Shown: piece by piece, positions 1-7,447 of the stretch | Numbering within the stretch: position 1 is the stretch's first letter | Layout: every line of letters starts with the position of its first letter | From: Actinomycetes bacterium | Lineage (GTDB): Bacteria > Actinomycetota > Acidimicrobiia > Acidimicrobiales > RAAP-2 | Reading direction: 5' to 3' | Assembly (NCBI GenBank): GCA_021850345.1 | Contig: JAJZMN010000169.1 | Coordinates: forward strand, 1-14,289 | DNA: 14,289 bases | Notes under the pieces: model-generated | What the model saw: the letters and a program-made list of their open reading frames with translations, nothing else | Told to the model about the DNA's origin: nothing | Databases searched by the model: none | Made by a program: the position numbers and the translations under genes

Positions 1-318
1 GAACGCAGCGTCGCCGTGGTACCCCTCCACGATCGCCCCGCAGTCGACCGAGAGGATGTCGCCCTCCTTCAGCCGGTAGTCCCCCGGGATGCCGTGGACG
101 ATCATGTCGTTGGGTGAGGTGCAGATCACCGCCGGGAAGCCGTGGTAACCGAGGAAGTTGGAGGTCGCGCCCCGCCGCTCGAGCACCTCCCTGGCGACGG
201 CGTCGAGCTGGCGCGTCGTGACCCCCGGCTTGGCAGCGGCGCGGGTGACCTCGTGCATCTCGGCCACCACCTTGCCGGCGCGGCGCATCTTGTCGAGCTC
301 CCGGGCATTGCGTCTCAC
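1..318 (-). CDS. map: Methionine aminopeptidase, type I (5' part, runs off the window)
   Basis: Removes the initiator Met from nascent proteins at the ribosome; a dinuclear-metal cytosolic hydrolase. The frame is open from a GTG at 318 to base 1 and gives the first 106 residues of a protein normally about 250-290 long. The family signature is clear: GYHGFP near residues 57-62, TSPNDMIVHGIP near 67-78, and SVDCGAIVEGYHGD near 90-103. These contain the conserved His (H75) and the first two metal-binding aspartates (D92, D103). The remaining metal ligands lie outside the window. The GTG start overlaps the adk stop as GTGA (4 bp), which supports this start and implies translational coupling. The secY-adk-map order is the standard end of the spc operon in Gram-positive bacteria. 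Confidence 0.95.
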   Translation of the reverse strand, partial: MRRNARELDKMRRAGKVVAEMHEVTRAAAKPGVTTRQLDAVAREVLERRGATSNFLGYHGFPAVICTSPNDMIVHGIPGDYRLKEGDILSVDCGAIVEGYHGDAAF

Positions 319-974
319 TGCCGGCGCTCGTCGATCGCGCTCACGCACCGCCTCGTCACGGCGTCGGCGGGGCCGGTACCGTCCACTTGGGCGAGGAGCC
401 CGCTGCGCTCGTAGCGCTCCAGGAGCGGCGCGGTCGCCCGCTCGTAGAGCTCGAGGCGGCGACTGATGGCCTCTTCGGTGTCGTCCTCGCGCTGGACCAC
501 CTCGCCGCCGCAGACGTCACAGGTCCAGTTCACCGACGGCGGGGAGGAGACCGAGTAGTTCGTCCCGCAGTCGACGCACACCCGCCGCGAAGCCAGGCGC
601 TGCAGGACGACGGCGGTCGGCACCTCGAGATCGATCACGAGATCCAGGCGGTCGGGCGAGAGGATGTCGTCGAGCTGGTCGGCCTGCGCGGTCGTCCGGG
701 GGCAGCCGTCGAGGATGAACCCCCGTGCTCTTGCGTCGCGCTCGGAGATGCGGTTCGCGACCATCTCCATGATCAGCTCGTCGGGGATGAGCTCGCCGTC
801 GTCCATGAGCTTCTTCGCTCGCCGCCCGAAGCCGGTCTGTGCCTTCACCTCTCGTCGGAGCATGTCACCGGTCGACACGTGCGGCACGACGTAGTGGTGC
901 GAGAGCCGCACGCACTGCGTCCCCTTGCCAGCTCCCTGCTTGCCGAGGACCACGAGCCTGACGCCGGGAACCAC
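315..974 (-). CDS. adk: Adenylate kinase, zinc-type LID
   Basis: Catalyses ATP + AMP = 2 ADP in the cytosol. The product has 219 residues, the usual long-form length. The P-loop GKQGAGKGTQ is at 11-20, where GPPGAGKGTQ is the more common spelling. STGDMLR (34-40) belongs to the AMP-binding part. The LID domain carries C133, C136, C152 and C155 in two CxxC pairs, the arrangement that binds structural zinc in Gram-positive and actinobacterial enzymes. The motif normally read GFILDGFPRT is GFILDGCPRT here (C91). The GTG start at 974 lies 7 bp after the secY stop with only a weak Shine-Dalgarno, so coupling to secY is likely. No better in-frame start was seen before the P-loop. Confidence 0.96.
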   Translation of the reverse strand: MVPGVRLVVLGKQGAGKGTQCVRLSHHYVVPHVSTGDMLRREVKAQTGFGRRAKKLMDDGELIPDELIMEMVANRISERDARARGFILDGCPRTTAQADQLDDILSPDRLDLVIDLEVPTAVVLQRLASRRVCVDCGTNYSVSSPPSVNWTCDVCGGEVVQREDDTEEAISRRLELYERATAPLLERYERSGLLAQVDGTGPADAVTRRCVSAIDERRQ

Positions 975-981
975 CCAGGCC

Positions 982-2268
982 CTACTTCAGGAATCCCTCG
1001 TAGTTGCGCATCATCAGCTGGCTGTCGATCTGGCGCATCGTTGTCAACGCGACGCCGACCGAGATCAGCAGCGTGATGCCGTAGAAGGGGAACCGGTTGA
1101 GGTTCCACAAGGCCATGAGGAGCGACGGGATGACCGCGACGGCGCCGAGGAACAGTGCGCCGGGCACGGTGATCCGGTTGAGGATGTGGGCGAAGTACCT
1201 TTCGGTCGGCCCCCCGGGCCGGATGCCTGGGACGAACCCCCCTTGCTTGCGGATGATGTCCGCCTGCTGGTGCGGATCGAAGGCGACGTACACGTAGAAG
1301 AACGTGAAGGCCACGATCAGCACGAAGTACATGAGGATGTAGAAGAGCGAGGTGGGGGTGATGTTGTCGCGCACCCACGTCTGGAAGCCCCCCGAGGGGA
1401 CCACGTTGCTGAGCAGCACCGGGATGTAGAGCACGGAGCTCGCGAAGATGATCGGGATGACCCCCGACTGGTTCACTTTGAGCGGGATGTAGGTGCTCTG
1501 GCCGCCGTACATCCTCCGTCCCGCCATGCGCTTGGCGAACGTGACGGGGATACGCCGCTGGCCCTGTGTCATGAACACGATGCAGATGAGGAGCACGAGC
1601 GAGACGGCGATGATGACGCCGAATTTGAAGGCGCCGCCCTCCTCGTAGAGGCCCTTGCCGCCCGAGGGGATCGCGGCGACCACGTTGGCGAAGATCAGGA
1701 TCGACATCCCCTGGCCGATGCCGCGCTGGGTGATGAGCTCGGCGAGCCACATCACGAAGGCGGTCCCCGCGGTCAGGCAGAGGACCATGAAGGCCGCGAG
1801 CGGGATGCTGAACTTCGGGATGAGGTTGATCGTCGTCCCGATCAGCGCGGAGTCGTGGCCGTGGAACGCGTAGACGAGGCCGGTGGACTGCATGAGGGCG
1901 AGCGCGACGGTGAGGTAGCGCGTCGTCTGGGTGATCTTCTTCTGGCCGACCGCGCCCTGGTCCCGCCATTCCTCGAGCTTCGGGATCACCGTGGCGAGGA
2001 GCTGGATGATGATCGAGCTCGTGATGTAGGGCATGACGCCGAGCCCGAAGACGGCGAGCCGCACGAGCGCGCCGCCGGAGAACAGGTTGAGGAAGCCGAG
2101 CACGCCAGAGGACCCGGCGGCCTTGGTGAGCTTCGTGAGCTCGGCCCAGCTGACCCCCGGGACGGGCACGTTGGCCCCGACCTGGTAGATCGCGATGACC
2201 AAGAGAGTGAACAGGACCTTGTTGCGCAGGTCCGGCACCCTGAAGATGTTGCCGAGACGCGAGAGCAT
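982..2268 (-). CDS. secY: Protein translocase subunit SecY
   Basis: Channel-forming subunit of the SecYEG translocon in the cytoplasmic membrane; exports or inserts nascent proteins together with SecA or the ribosome. The 428 residues match the usual bacterial length. Conserved stretches include GIGQGMSILIFANVVA near 183-198, IPLKVNQSGVIPIIFASS near 261-278 and GFVPGIRPG near 344-352. Many hydrophobic segments (for example 18-31, 157-175, 216-233, 308-329 and 369-387) fit the ten-helix topology known for the family. The ATG at 2268 lies 4 bp after the rplO stop, with a weak TAGG ribosome site overlapping that stop. It is the last spc gene before adk. Confidence 0.98.
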   Translation of the reverse strand: MLSRLGNIFRVPDLRNKVLFTLLVIAIYQVGANVPVPGVSWAELTKLTKAAGSSGVLGFLNLFSGGALVRLAVFGLGVMPYITSSIIIQLLATVIPKLEEWRDQGAVGQKKITQTTRYLTVALALMQSTGLVYAFHGHDSALIGTTINLIPKFSIPLAAFMVLCLTAGTAFVMWLAELITQRGIGQGMSILIFANVVAAIPSGGKGLYEEGGAFKFGVIIAVSLVLLICIVFMTQGQRRIPVTFAKRMAGRRMYGGQSTYIPLKVNQSGVIPIIFASSVLYIPVLLSNVVPSGGFQTWVRDNITPTSLFYILMYFVLIVAFTFFYVYVAFDPHQQADIIRKQGGFVPGIRPGGPTERYFAHILNRITVPGALFLGAVAVIPSLLMALWNLNRFPFYGITLLISVGVALTTMRQIDSQLMMRNYEGFLK

Positions 2269-2272
2269 CGGC

Positions 2273-2761
2273 CTACCGGTTCGTGAGGGCGTTCCCGCGG
2301 GCCGGCGGGCGGCCCGAGGCGTACGGCAGCGGGATGCGCTCGACCGAGCCGCCCGCTGCGGTGATCGCGGCCTCCGCCGCTGCGGAGAAGGCGTGCGCCC
2401 GCACCCGCACCGGACGGGCGATCTCCCCTCGGCCGAGCACCTTCACGAGTGCGCCCTTACGCACCAGGCCGGCGGCCGCGAGCTCCGCTGGGCTGACCTC
2501 GTCGGCGCCGAGCGCGTCGAGCGCGTCGAGGTTCACCGGCGAGTACTCGATGCGGAACGGGTTCTTGAACCCCCGCAGCTTCGGGATCCGCTGCATCAGG
2601 GGAAGCTGGCCACCTTCGAAGCCGGCGGGGATCGTGTCCCGGGCCCCCTGGCCCTTGGTTCCCCTCCCCGCGGTCTTGCCGCCCTTCCCGCCGATGCCGC
2701 GCCCGACGCGTCGCTTCGCGCGCCGGGAGCCGGGGGCCGGGGCGAGGTCGTGCAGCTTCAT
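2273..2761 (-). CDS. rplO: 50S ribosomal protein L15
   Basis: Late-assembly large-subunit protein that contacts 23S rRNA. The product has 162 residues, slightly longer than the roughly 145 typical of the family. The N-terminus is typical: MKLHDLAPAPGSRRAKRRVG followed by a Gly/Lys/Arg-rich stretch (GRGIGGKGGKTAGRGTKGQG) that threads into rRNA. The segment QRIPKLRGFKNPFR is the usual mid-protein landmark. The ATG start overlaps the rpmD stop as ATGA (4 bp). The C-terminus (GRPPARGNALTNR) looks lineage-specific. Confidence 0.97.
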   Translation of the reverse strand: MKLHDLAPAPGSRRAKRRVGRGIGGKGGKTAGRGTKGQGARDTIPAGFEGGQLPLMQRIPKLRGFKNPFRIEYSPVNLDALDALGADEVSPAELAAAGLVRKGALVKVLGRGEIARPVRVRAHAFSAAAEAAITAAGGSVERIPLPYASGRPPARGNALTNR

Positions 2762-2943
2762 TCCGACACCTCCTCCACCGTGACGAGGTGGGGAACCCGA
2801 GCGAGCATCCCCCGGATCTCGGGGCGGTCGGGCAGTTCATTGGTCTGGCCAATGCCACGTAGCCCCAGGGCGCGCAGCGTCCCTCGGTGCTTGGGCTTGG
2901 TGCCGATCTCCGATCGCACCTGGGTCACCCGCAGCGCGGCCAT
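2758..2943 (-). CDS. rpmD: 50S ribosomal protein L30
   Basis: Small large-subunit protein of 61 residues, the normal length for bacterial L30. It begins MAALRVTQVRSEIGTKPKHR and continues with the typical LGLRGIGQTNELPDRPEIRGM pattern. The ATG at 2943 is preferred because it gives the exact family N-terminus and sits 2 bp after the rpsE stop; a much longer open frame upstream is only a shadow of rpsE. The stop overlaps the rplO start as ATGA. The position between rpsE and rplO is canonical. Confidence 0.96.
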   Translation of the reverse strand: MAALRVTQVRSEIGTKPKHRGTLRALGLRGIGQTNELPDRPEIRGMLARVPHLVTVEEVSE

Positions 2944-2945
2944 CG

Positions 2946-3494
2946 TCAGCGTGCCTCCGCGTAGAGCTCCGTCTCCCGACGGCGCTCGCGGTACGCGCGC
3001 AGCACGCCGGTCGGGGTGACCTCGTCCGGAGCCTTCCCGCGCAGCGCCGCCACCTCGTCGGGCCTGCGCAGCGCGCGGAGGCCCGCGACGGTCGCGTGCG
3101 CGACGTTGATCCCGTTCGACGAGCCCAGCGACTTGGCGAGGATGTCCCGGATGCCCGCCATCTCGAGGATGGCCCGGGCAGCGCCCCCGGCGATGACGCC
3201 GGTCCCGGGAGCGGCGGGCTTGAGCAGCACGCGGCCGGCACCGCTTTCTCCGATGACCGGGTGGGTGATCGTGGAGCCGGCAAGCGGGACCTCGAAGAGG
3301 TTCTTGCGGGCCTCCTCGATGCCCTTTTGCACCGCGAGCCCGGCCTCCTTCGCCTTGCCGTAGCCGAGGCCCACCTTGCCGTTGCCGTCGCCGATGACCA
3401 TGAGCGCGGCGAAGGAGAACCGCCGGCCGCCCTTCACGACCTTCGCCACCCGGTTCACGCGGATGGTCCGTTCTTCGAACTGCACCTCGCTCAT
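2946..3494 (-). CDS. rpsE: 30S ribosomal protein S5
   Basis: Small-subunit protein involved in decoding accuracy and in the mRNA entry region. The product has 182 residues, within the family range. The N-terminal RNA-binding part is clear: [20 protein letters not shown] followed by [16 protein letters not shown] (about 35-50). The C-terminal part has [20 protein letters not shown] and the [14 protein letters not shown] stretch. The ATG start at 3494 shares one base with the rplR stop (TGATG), indicating coupled translation. rpmD follows after 2 bp. Confidence 0.98.
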   Translation of the reverse strand: MSEVQFEERTIRVNRVAKVVKGGRRFSFAALMVIGDGNGKVGLGYGKAKEAGLAVQKGIEEARKNLFEVPLAGSTITHPVIGESGAGRVLLKPAAPGTGVIAGGAARAILEMAGIRDILAKSLGSSNGINVAHATVAGLRALRRPDEVAALRGKAPDEVTPTGVLRAYRERRRETELYAEAR

Positions 3495-3868
3495 CAGAAC
3501 TCCAGTCCCTCGCTGCGGGCGGCATCGGCGAGCGCCGCGACCCGGCCGTGGTACTTGAACCCGCCCCGGTCGAAGACGACCCGCTCCACCCCGGCCGCCT
3601 TCGCCCGGGTGGCAACGAGGCGACCAACCGCCTCGGCGGCGCTCACGTTACCGCCGCCTTTTCCCGCGAGGGCGTCGCGAAGCTCGCGGTCGGCCGTCGA
3701 CGCCGCGGCCAACGTCCGCCCGCTCGAGTCGTCGATGACCTGTGCGGTGATGTTCCGGAGGCTCCGGTTGACGGCCAGACGGGGCCGCTCGGGCGAGCCC
3801 GACACCTTGCGGCGCACCCGGGTGTGGCGCCGCTTCCTGAGCACCTTCTCCCGATCGGTCCGTGCCAT
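3494..3868 (-). CDS. rplR: 50S ribosomal protein L18
   Basis: 5S-rRNA-binding protein of the central protuberance, working with L5. The chosen product has 124 residues with the basic N-terminus [20 protein letters not shown] typical of L18, then [20 protein letters not shown] and the [21 protein letters not shown]-terminal block. Two starts are adjacent: GTG at 3871 and ATG at 3868. The ATG is preferred because it forms a TGATG overlap with the rplF stop, the same arrangement as several neighbours, and gives the family N-terminus. The stop overlaps the rpsE start by one base. Confidence 0.97.
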   Translation of the reverse strand: MARTDREKVLRKRRHTRVRRKVSGSPERPRLAVNRSLRNITAQVIDDSSGRTLAAASTADRELRDALAGKGGGNVSAAEAVGRLVATRAKAAGVERVVFDRGGFKYHGRVAALADAARSEGLEF

Positions 3869-4407
3869 CACTTCGCCGCCTTCCCGGCCTTGCGCAGCAC
3901 ACGCTCGCCGGCGTAGCGCACGCCCTTGCCCTTGTAGGGCTCGGGCTTGCGGATCTTGCGGATGTTGGCCGCCACCTGGCCCACGAGCTCCTTGTCGATG
4001 CCGCGTACGACGATCCGGGTCGGCGCGGGCACCTCGAAGCTGATGCCCTGAGGCGCGTCGACGAGGACGGGGTGCGAGAAGCCGAGGGCCAGCTCGATCG
4101 CCTGCGGGCTGCGGGCGTTCGCCCGGTACCCGACGCCGACGATCTCGAGCTCCTTGGTGAACCCCTGGGTGACGCCGGTCACCATGTTCGCCACGAGCGA
4201 GCGGGTGAGACCGTGCAGGGCACGTTGCTCCCGCTCGTCGTCTGCGCGCGCGACGTTGAGGACGTCGCCGTCCTGGGTGACCGAGATGCCCTGGGGCAGC
4301 CGGCGCGCGAGGGTGCCCTGCGGCCCGGTGACCGTCACGGCGCCGTCGTCGAGTGCAACGGTCACTCCCGCGGGAACCGGGATCGGGGACCGCCCGATGC
4401 GCGACAT
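3868..4407 (-). CDS. rplF: 50S ribosomal protein L6
   Basis: Large-subunit protein near the factor-binding region and the sarcin-ricin loop. At 179 residues it has the exact family length. It starts [15 protein letters not shown] and carries the L6 signature [11 protein letters not shown] at 155-165. The two tandem homologous domains of the family fit about residues 1-81 and 82-179. The ATG at 4407 has a good ribosome site (AAGGAG, about 8 nt upstream), as expected because it is preceded by a 70-bp space rather than an overlap. That space holds short tandem repeats, described separately. Confidence 0.98.
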   Translation of the reverse strand: MSRIGRSPIPVPAGVTVALDDGAVTVTGPQGTLARRLPQGISVTQDGDVLNVARADDEREQRALHGLTRSLVANMVTGVTQGFTKELEIVGVGYRANARSPQAIELALGFSHPVLVDAPQGISFEVPAPTRIVVRGIDKELVGQVAANIRKIRKPEPYKGKGVRYAGERVLRKAGKAAK

Positions 4408-4477
4408 CTAGCGTGCTCCTTCTTCGGCGTCTTGTACGGCGTCTTCTTCGGCGTCTTCTACGACTCTTCCGACCGGG
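4408..4477 (-). repeat. rpsH-rplF spacer with 12-bp tandem repeats leading into the rplF ribosome site
   Basis: This 70-bp non-coding spacer is the longest inside the spc part. It contains cggcgtctt (plus strand) three times at exact 12-bp spacing, starting at 4425, 4437 and 4449. A 15-bp direct repeat, cttcttcggcgtctt, lies at 4419-4433 and 4443-4457. On the transcript this reads as a purine-rich AAGACGCCG series that ends in the AAGGAG of rplF. The triplet phase would read K-T-P-K/Y but is closed by stops, so it is not coding. A translational enhancer, a spacer left by replication slippage, or an eroded protein tail are all possible. Confidence 0.6.
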
Positions 4478-4882
4478 CTACCAGACATGGCAGAGCACCT
4501 CGCCACCGAGATGGCGCTGGCGCGCCTCCCGGTCGGTCATCAGGCCGTGGCTGGTCGAGACCACCGCGACGCCCATGCCGCCGAGCACCCGGGGCATCGT
4601 GTCGGCGCGCGCGTAGATCCGAAGGCCCGGCTTCGACACCCGCCGGATCCCGCCGATGGTGCGGACCCGGTCCGTCGAGTACTTCATGGTGATCTCGAGG
4701 GTCGATCCCGGGCGACGAGGGTCGCGGTGCACGGAGTACCCCTCGATGAACCCCTCTCGCTCGAGGATCTGGGCGAGCGCCTCCTTGAGCTTGGAGCCCG
4801 GCATGGAGACGGTCTCCTTCTGCGCAGTGCTCGCGTTGCGGATCCGGGTGAGCATGTCCGCGATCGGGTCGGTCATCGTCAT
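4478..4882 (-). CDS. rpsH: 30S ribosomal protein S8
   Basis: Primary 16S-rRNA-binding protein; in enterobacteria it is also the translational repressor of the spc operon. The product has 134 residues, starting [18 protein letters not shown] and ending with the family block [20 protein letters not shown] and then [14 protein letters not shown] longer upstream open frame is a shadow of rpsN. The ATG at 4882 is chosen over the ATG two codons later because a GGAG (on the rpsN stop) lies 8 nt upstream. The gene begins 11 bp after rpsN and is followed by the 70-bp repeat-bearing spacer. Confidence 0.98.
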   Translation of the reverse strand: MTMTDPIADMLTRIRNASTAQKETVSMPGSKLKEALAQILEREGFIEGYSVHRDPRRPGSTLEITMKYSTDRVRTIGGIRRVSKPGLRIYARADTMPRVLGGMGVAVVSTSHGLMTDREARQRHLGGEVLCHVW

Positions 4883-4893
4883 CGCCCGCGCTC

Positions 4894-5079
4894 CTACCAG
4901 CTCGCCTTCGTCACGCCGGGCACCTCGCCCGCGTGGACCATCTGCCGCAGACAGATCCGGCACAGCCCGAACTTGCGGTAGACGGCCTTCGGTCGGCCGC
5001 ACCGCTTGCACCGGGTGTAGGCGCGCACCTTGAACTTCGGGGTGCGCTGCTGCTTCTCGATCAGTGCCTTCTTCGCCAT
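4894..5079 (-). CDS. rpsN: 30S ribosomal protein S14, type Z (zinc-binding)
   Basis: Short 61-residue form of S14, a head protein of the small subunit. C24 and C27 (CKRCGRP) pair with C40 and C43 (CRIC) as a zinc ribbon, so this is the C+ form rather than the zinc-free roughly 100-residue form some actinobacteria also carry as a zinc-starvation paralogue. The N-terminus [20 protein letters not shown] and the C-terminus [11 protein letters not shown] are typical. The ATG lies 5 bp after the rplE stop. The only Shine-Dalgarno-like AGGAG is about 14 nt upstream inside rplE, an unusually long spacing, so coupling to rplE is likely. Confidence 0.98.
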   Translation of the reverse strand: MAKKALIEKQQRTPKFKVRAYTRCKRCGRPKAVYRKFGLCRICLRQMVHAGEVPGVTKASW

Positions 5080-5084
5080 GATGC

Positions 5085-5810
5085 TTATCGGATCTCCTGT
5101 CGGAACGGAAAGCCGAACGCTCGGAGGAACGCGCGGCCATGCTCGTCGGTGCGGGCGGTGGTGACGATCGTGATGTCCATGCCTCGGACCGTGTCGATGC
5201 GGTCGTAGTCGACCTCGGGGAAGATCAGCTGCTCGTTCACGCCGAAGGTGTAGTTGCCGCTGCCGTCGAACGACCGGGACGACAGGCCGCGGAAGTCACG
5301 GATCCTCGGGATCGCCAGGCTGATGAGCCGGTCGAGGAACTCCCAGGCGCGGTCGCCGCGAAGCGTGACGCGCACGCCGATGGGCATCCCGGCGCGCAGC
5401 TTGAACCCGGCGATCGACTTCTTCGCGCGGGTGACGACCGACTTCTGCCCCGTGATGACTTCGATGTCGCGCTGGGCGCCCTCGATCAGCGAGGGCTGCT
5501 GGGTGGCGCGTCCGACGCCCATGTTGACCACGATCTTCTCGAGGCGGGGCACCTCCATCACGTTGGCGAGCCCGAGCTCCTGCTTGAGCTGGGCCTGCAC
5601 CTCCTCGCGGTAGCGGGACTTCAGCCGGGGCGCCGCCTCGCCGGCGCTGCCCGCGGCCCGCCCGGCGGTCCGCTCGATGTCGGGGGCGGCGCGGGTCCCC
5701 GCCCCCCTCCCGGTCTGGGGAGCGGGGCGCTGCCCCGTGCGCGGCGCGGCCTTCTTCGCGCCTGCGGCCTTCTTCGCGCCTGCGGCCTTCGCCGCCTTCG
5801 ACGGGCTCAC
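5085..5810 (-). CDS. rplE: 50S ribosomal protein L5 with an N-terminal Lys/Ala-rich extension
   Basis: Binds 5S rRNA and contacts P-site tRNA in the central protuberance. The canonical L5 body starts near residue 61 ([10 protein letters not shown]) and has [17 protein letters not shown] at about 84-100 and PRIRDFRGL at about 168-176. It reaches the usual C-terminus at residue 241. L5 is normally about 180-190 residues, so roughly 60 extra residues sit at the front. They are basic, Ala/Lys/Gly/Pro-rich and include two copies of GAKKAA. The GTG at 5810 is preferred: it overlaps the rplX stop as GTGA and has GGAG 7 nt upstream. An in-frame GTG at 5825 lacks this. There is no other ATG, GTG or TTG before the body that I judged better. 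Confidence 0.93.
   Translation of the reverse strand: MSPSKAAKAAGAKKAAGAKKAAPRTGQRPAPQTGRGAGTRAAPDIERTAGRAAGSAGEAAPRLKSRYREEVQAQLKQELGLANVMEVPRLEKIVVNMGVGRATQQPSLIEGAQRDIEVITGQKSVVTRAKKSIAGFKLRAGMPIGVRVTLRGDRAWEFLDRLISLAIPRIRDFRGLSSRSFDGSGNYTFGVNEQLIFPEVDYDRIDTVRGMDITIVTTARTDEHGRAFLRAFGFPFRQEIR
5751..5786 (-). repeat. Two 18-bp tandem copies in the rplE extension
   Basis: The 18-mer cttcttcgcgcctgcggc (plus strand) occurs back to back at 5751-5768 and 5769-5786, followed by a partial copy. In the reading frame of L5 it encodes the GAKKAA hexapeptide repeats of the N-terminal extension. The identity at third codon positions suggests recent duplication rather than selection on the peptide alone. 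Confidence 0.85.
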
Positions 5811-6115
5811 AGCTCGGCTCCGCACTTGCGGCAGATCCGGACCTTGCGCCCCTGCTCGTCCACCTGCATCCCGACCCGGGTCGGCTCGCCGCAGCTCCGG
5901 CAGACGATGGACACCGACGAGACGGGCAGCGGCATGAACTTGTCGATGATGCCGCCCTGGTAGGTCTGCGCGGTCGGCTTCGAGTGGCGCTTGGCCACGT
6001 TCACTCCCTCGAGGACGACCTTGCCCTCCGACGGCAGGGCGCGCACCACATCGGCGCGGTGGCCCTTGTACTTCCCCGAGCGCACGACCACGCGGTCGCC
6101 CTTCCGAACCCGCAT
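5807..6115 (-). CDS. rplX: 50S ribosomal protein L24, zinc-ribbon form
   Basis: Assembly-initiating 23S-rRNA-binding protein near the tunnel exit. The product has 102 residues, the normal length. The KOW motif lies in [20 protein letters not shown]. The C-terminal half carries CRSC (C72, C75) and CRKC (C95, C98), a paired CxxC zinc-ribbon-like element seen in many bacterial L24 proteins. The ATG at 6115 shares one base with the rplN stop (TGATG). The stop overlaps the GTG of rplE as GTGA. A longer open frame in the same phase is a shadow of rplN and rpsQ. Confidence 0.97.
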   Translation of the reverse strand: MRVRKGDRVVVRSGKYKGHRADVVRALPSEGKVVLEGVNVAKRHSKPTAQTYQGGIIDKFMPLPVSSVSIVCRSCGEPTRVGMQVDEQGRKVRICRKCGAEL

Positions 6116-6483
6116 CACAGCACCTCCGGAGCGAGCGACACGATCCGCATGAACTTCTTGTCCCGCAGCTCGCGGCCGACCGGCCCGAAGATGCGGGTCC
6201 CCCGGGGCTGCTGCTGCTCGTTGATGAGGACCGCGGCGTTCTCGTCGAAGCGGATGTAGCTCCCGTCGGGACGGCGCTTCTCCTTGACCGTCCGCACGAC
6301 GACGCACTTGACGACGTCCCCCTTCTTCACGGCGGCGCCGGGAATCGCGTCCTTCACGGTGGCGACGAAGACGTCGCCGATGCTCGCGTAGCGACGGCGC
6401 GAGCCTCCGAGCACGCGGATGCACAGCACCTCGCGCGCACCCGAGTTGTCGGCCACCCGGAGGCGGGACTCCTGCTGGATCAT
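6115..6483 (-). CDS. rplN: 50S ribosomal protein L14
   Basis: Conserved large-subunit protein at the inter-subunit bridge, also the docking site of the silencing factor RsfS in other bacteria. At 122 residues it has the exact family length. It starts [20 protein letters not shown] and contains [20 protein letters not shown] and the FDENAAVLI block. An in-frame ATG 11 codons upstream is rejected because it breaks the invariant N-terminus. The chosen ATG overlaps the rpsQ stop as ATGA. This is the S10-to-spc boundary in many bacteria, but here the two clusters are fused by this overlap. Confidence 0.98.
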   Translation of the reverse strand: MIQQESRLRVADNSGAREVLCIRVLGGSRRRYASIGDVFVATVKDAIPGAAVKKGDVVKCVVVRTVKEKRRPDGSYIRFDENAAVLINEQQQPRGTRIFGPVGRELRDKKFMRIVSLAPEVL

Positions 6484-6770
6484 CGGGCGCGCTCCATGAT
6501 CTCGGCGAGCCGCCAACGCTTGAGCTTGGAGAGCGGCCGGGTCTCGACCACCCGCACGCGGTCCCCCACCCGGGCACTGCCCTCCGCGTCATGGACGTAG
6601 AGGCGCTTGGTGCGCTGGACCGTCTTGCCGTAGCGGGGGTGGCGGACGCGCTCGACAACGGCGACGATGAGCGTCGCCTGCATCTTGTCGGACACGACGG
6701 TGCCCTCACGGACCTTCCGCCGGTTCGGGCGCGTCCCGGTGCTCTCGGGCACGGCTTCTCCCTCGGCCAT
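6480..6770 (-). CDS. rpsQ: 30S ribosomal protein S17
   Basis: Primary 16S-rRNA-binding protein, last gene of the S10 cluster. The product has 96 residues. The OB-fold body begins near residue 18 with [19 protein letters not shown] and contains [18 protein letters not shown], followed by [20 protein letters not shown]. The first 17 or so residues are an acidic, Pro-containing extension, common in actinobacteria. GTG at 6773 and ATG at 6770 are adjacent; the ATG is chosen for its TGATG overlap with the rpmC stop. Confidence 0.97.
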   Translation of the reverse strand: MAEGEAVPESTGTRPNRRKVREGTVVSDKMQATLIVAVVERVRHPRYGKTVQRTKRLYVHDAEGSARVGDRVRVVETRPLSKLKRWRLAEIMERAR

Positions 6771-7009
6771 CACGCCTCCTCCTCCCCGGCCCGGGCTCCG
6801 GTGTCAACGCCGGCCTCGGCCTCGAGATCCTGCTGGCGGAGCACGGTGAGGAGCCGGGCGACGTCCTTCTTCACGTGCTTGATCCGTGCGACGTTGTCCA
6901 ACTGCCCCGTGGCCTTCTGGAACCGCAGGTTGAACAGCTCCTTGCGCGACTCCGCGAGCTTGTCCTCCAGCTCGCTCCGCGCCATGGCCAGGTACTCGGA
7001 CGGCGCCAT
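6770..7009 (-). CDS. rpmC: 50S ribosomal protein L29
   Basis: Small helical protein at the polypeptide-tunnel exit, near the docking site of SRP and trigger factor. The product has 79 residues. The core [20 protein letters not shown] followed by [20 protein letters not shown] is diagnostic. About 17 C-terminal residues (roughly 63-79: [17 protein letters not shown]) form a short acidic tail beyond the usual end. The ATG at 7009 shares one base with the rplP stop (TGATG). The longer open frame upstream is a shadow of rplP. Confidence 0.96.
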   Translation of the reverse strand: MAPSEYLAMARSELEDKLAESRKELFNLRFQKATGQLDNVARIKHVKKDVARLLTVLRQQDLEAEAGVDTGARAGEEEA

Positions 7010-7446
7010 CAGACCTGCACCTCCGCGGCGCCGTGCGTGCCGGGCCGCACGACGAAGCGCGCCTTCATCGGCAGCTTCTGGATCGCCCGCTCCATCGCCG
7101 CCTGCGCCAGCTCCTGGTCGACCCCGGAGAGCTCGAAGAGGACGCGCCCGGGGCGCACCACGGCGACCCAGTGCTCGGGGTTGCCCTTCCCCGAGCCCAT
7201 ACGGGTCTCGGCCGGCTTCTGGGTCACCGGCTTGTCGGGGAAGACGCGGATCCAGATCTTCCCGCCACGGCGCACGTGGCGGGTCATCGCGATCCGGGCA
7301 GCTTCGATCTGGCGCGCGGTGAGCCATCCCGGCTCGAGCGCCTGGATCCCGAAGTCGCCGAAGGTGACGGTCGTGCCGCCCTTTGCGGCGCCGGTGAGCC
7401 GGCCCCGCTGCTGCTTGCGGTGCTTGACCTTGCGCGGCATGAGCAT
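7009..7446 (-). CDS. rplP: 50S ribosomal protein L16
   Basis: Large-subunit protein near the A-site finger, needed for late assembly and tRNA accommodation. The product has 145 residues starting [16 protein letters not shown]. Landmarks are [40 protein letters not shown] and [19 protein letters not shown]. Two ATGs compete, at 7446 and 7440. The first is preferred because GGAGG (at the end of rpsC) lies about 9 nt upstream of it but 15 nt from the second. It begins 1 bp after the rpsC stop. Confidence 0.97.
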   Translation of the reverse strand: MLMPRKVKHRKQQRGRLTGAAKGGTTVTFGDFGIQALEPGWLTARQIEAARIAMTRHVRRGGKIWIRVFPDKPVTQKPAETRMGSGKGNPEHWVAVVRPGRVLFELSGVDQELAQAAMERAIQKLPMKARFVVRPGTHGAAEVQV

Positions 7447-7447
7447 C

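Noticed and set aside
845..1969. A minus-strand 374-codon open frame inside secY
   Set aside because: It is in another phase of the secY coding sequence and its His/Arg/Pro-rich product has no recognisable feature. secY is unambiguous here.
925..2286. A plus-strand 453-codon open frame opposite secY
   Set aside because: Asp/Glu/His/Arg-rich antisense shadow of SecY; no ribosome site or homology pattern.
6480..6483. A promoter or terminator at the S10-spc boundary
   Set aside because: rpsQ and rplN overlap as ATGA, leaving no room, and no promoter-like pair was noticed in the end of rpsQ.
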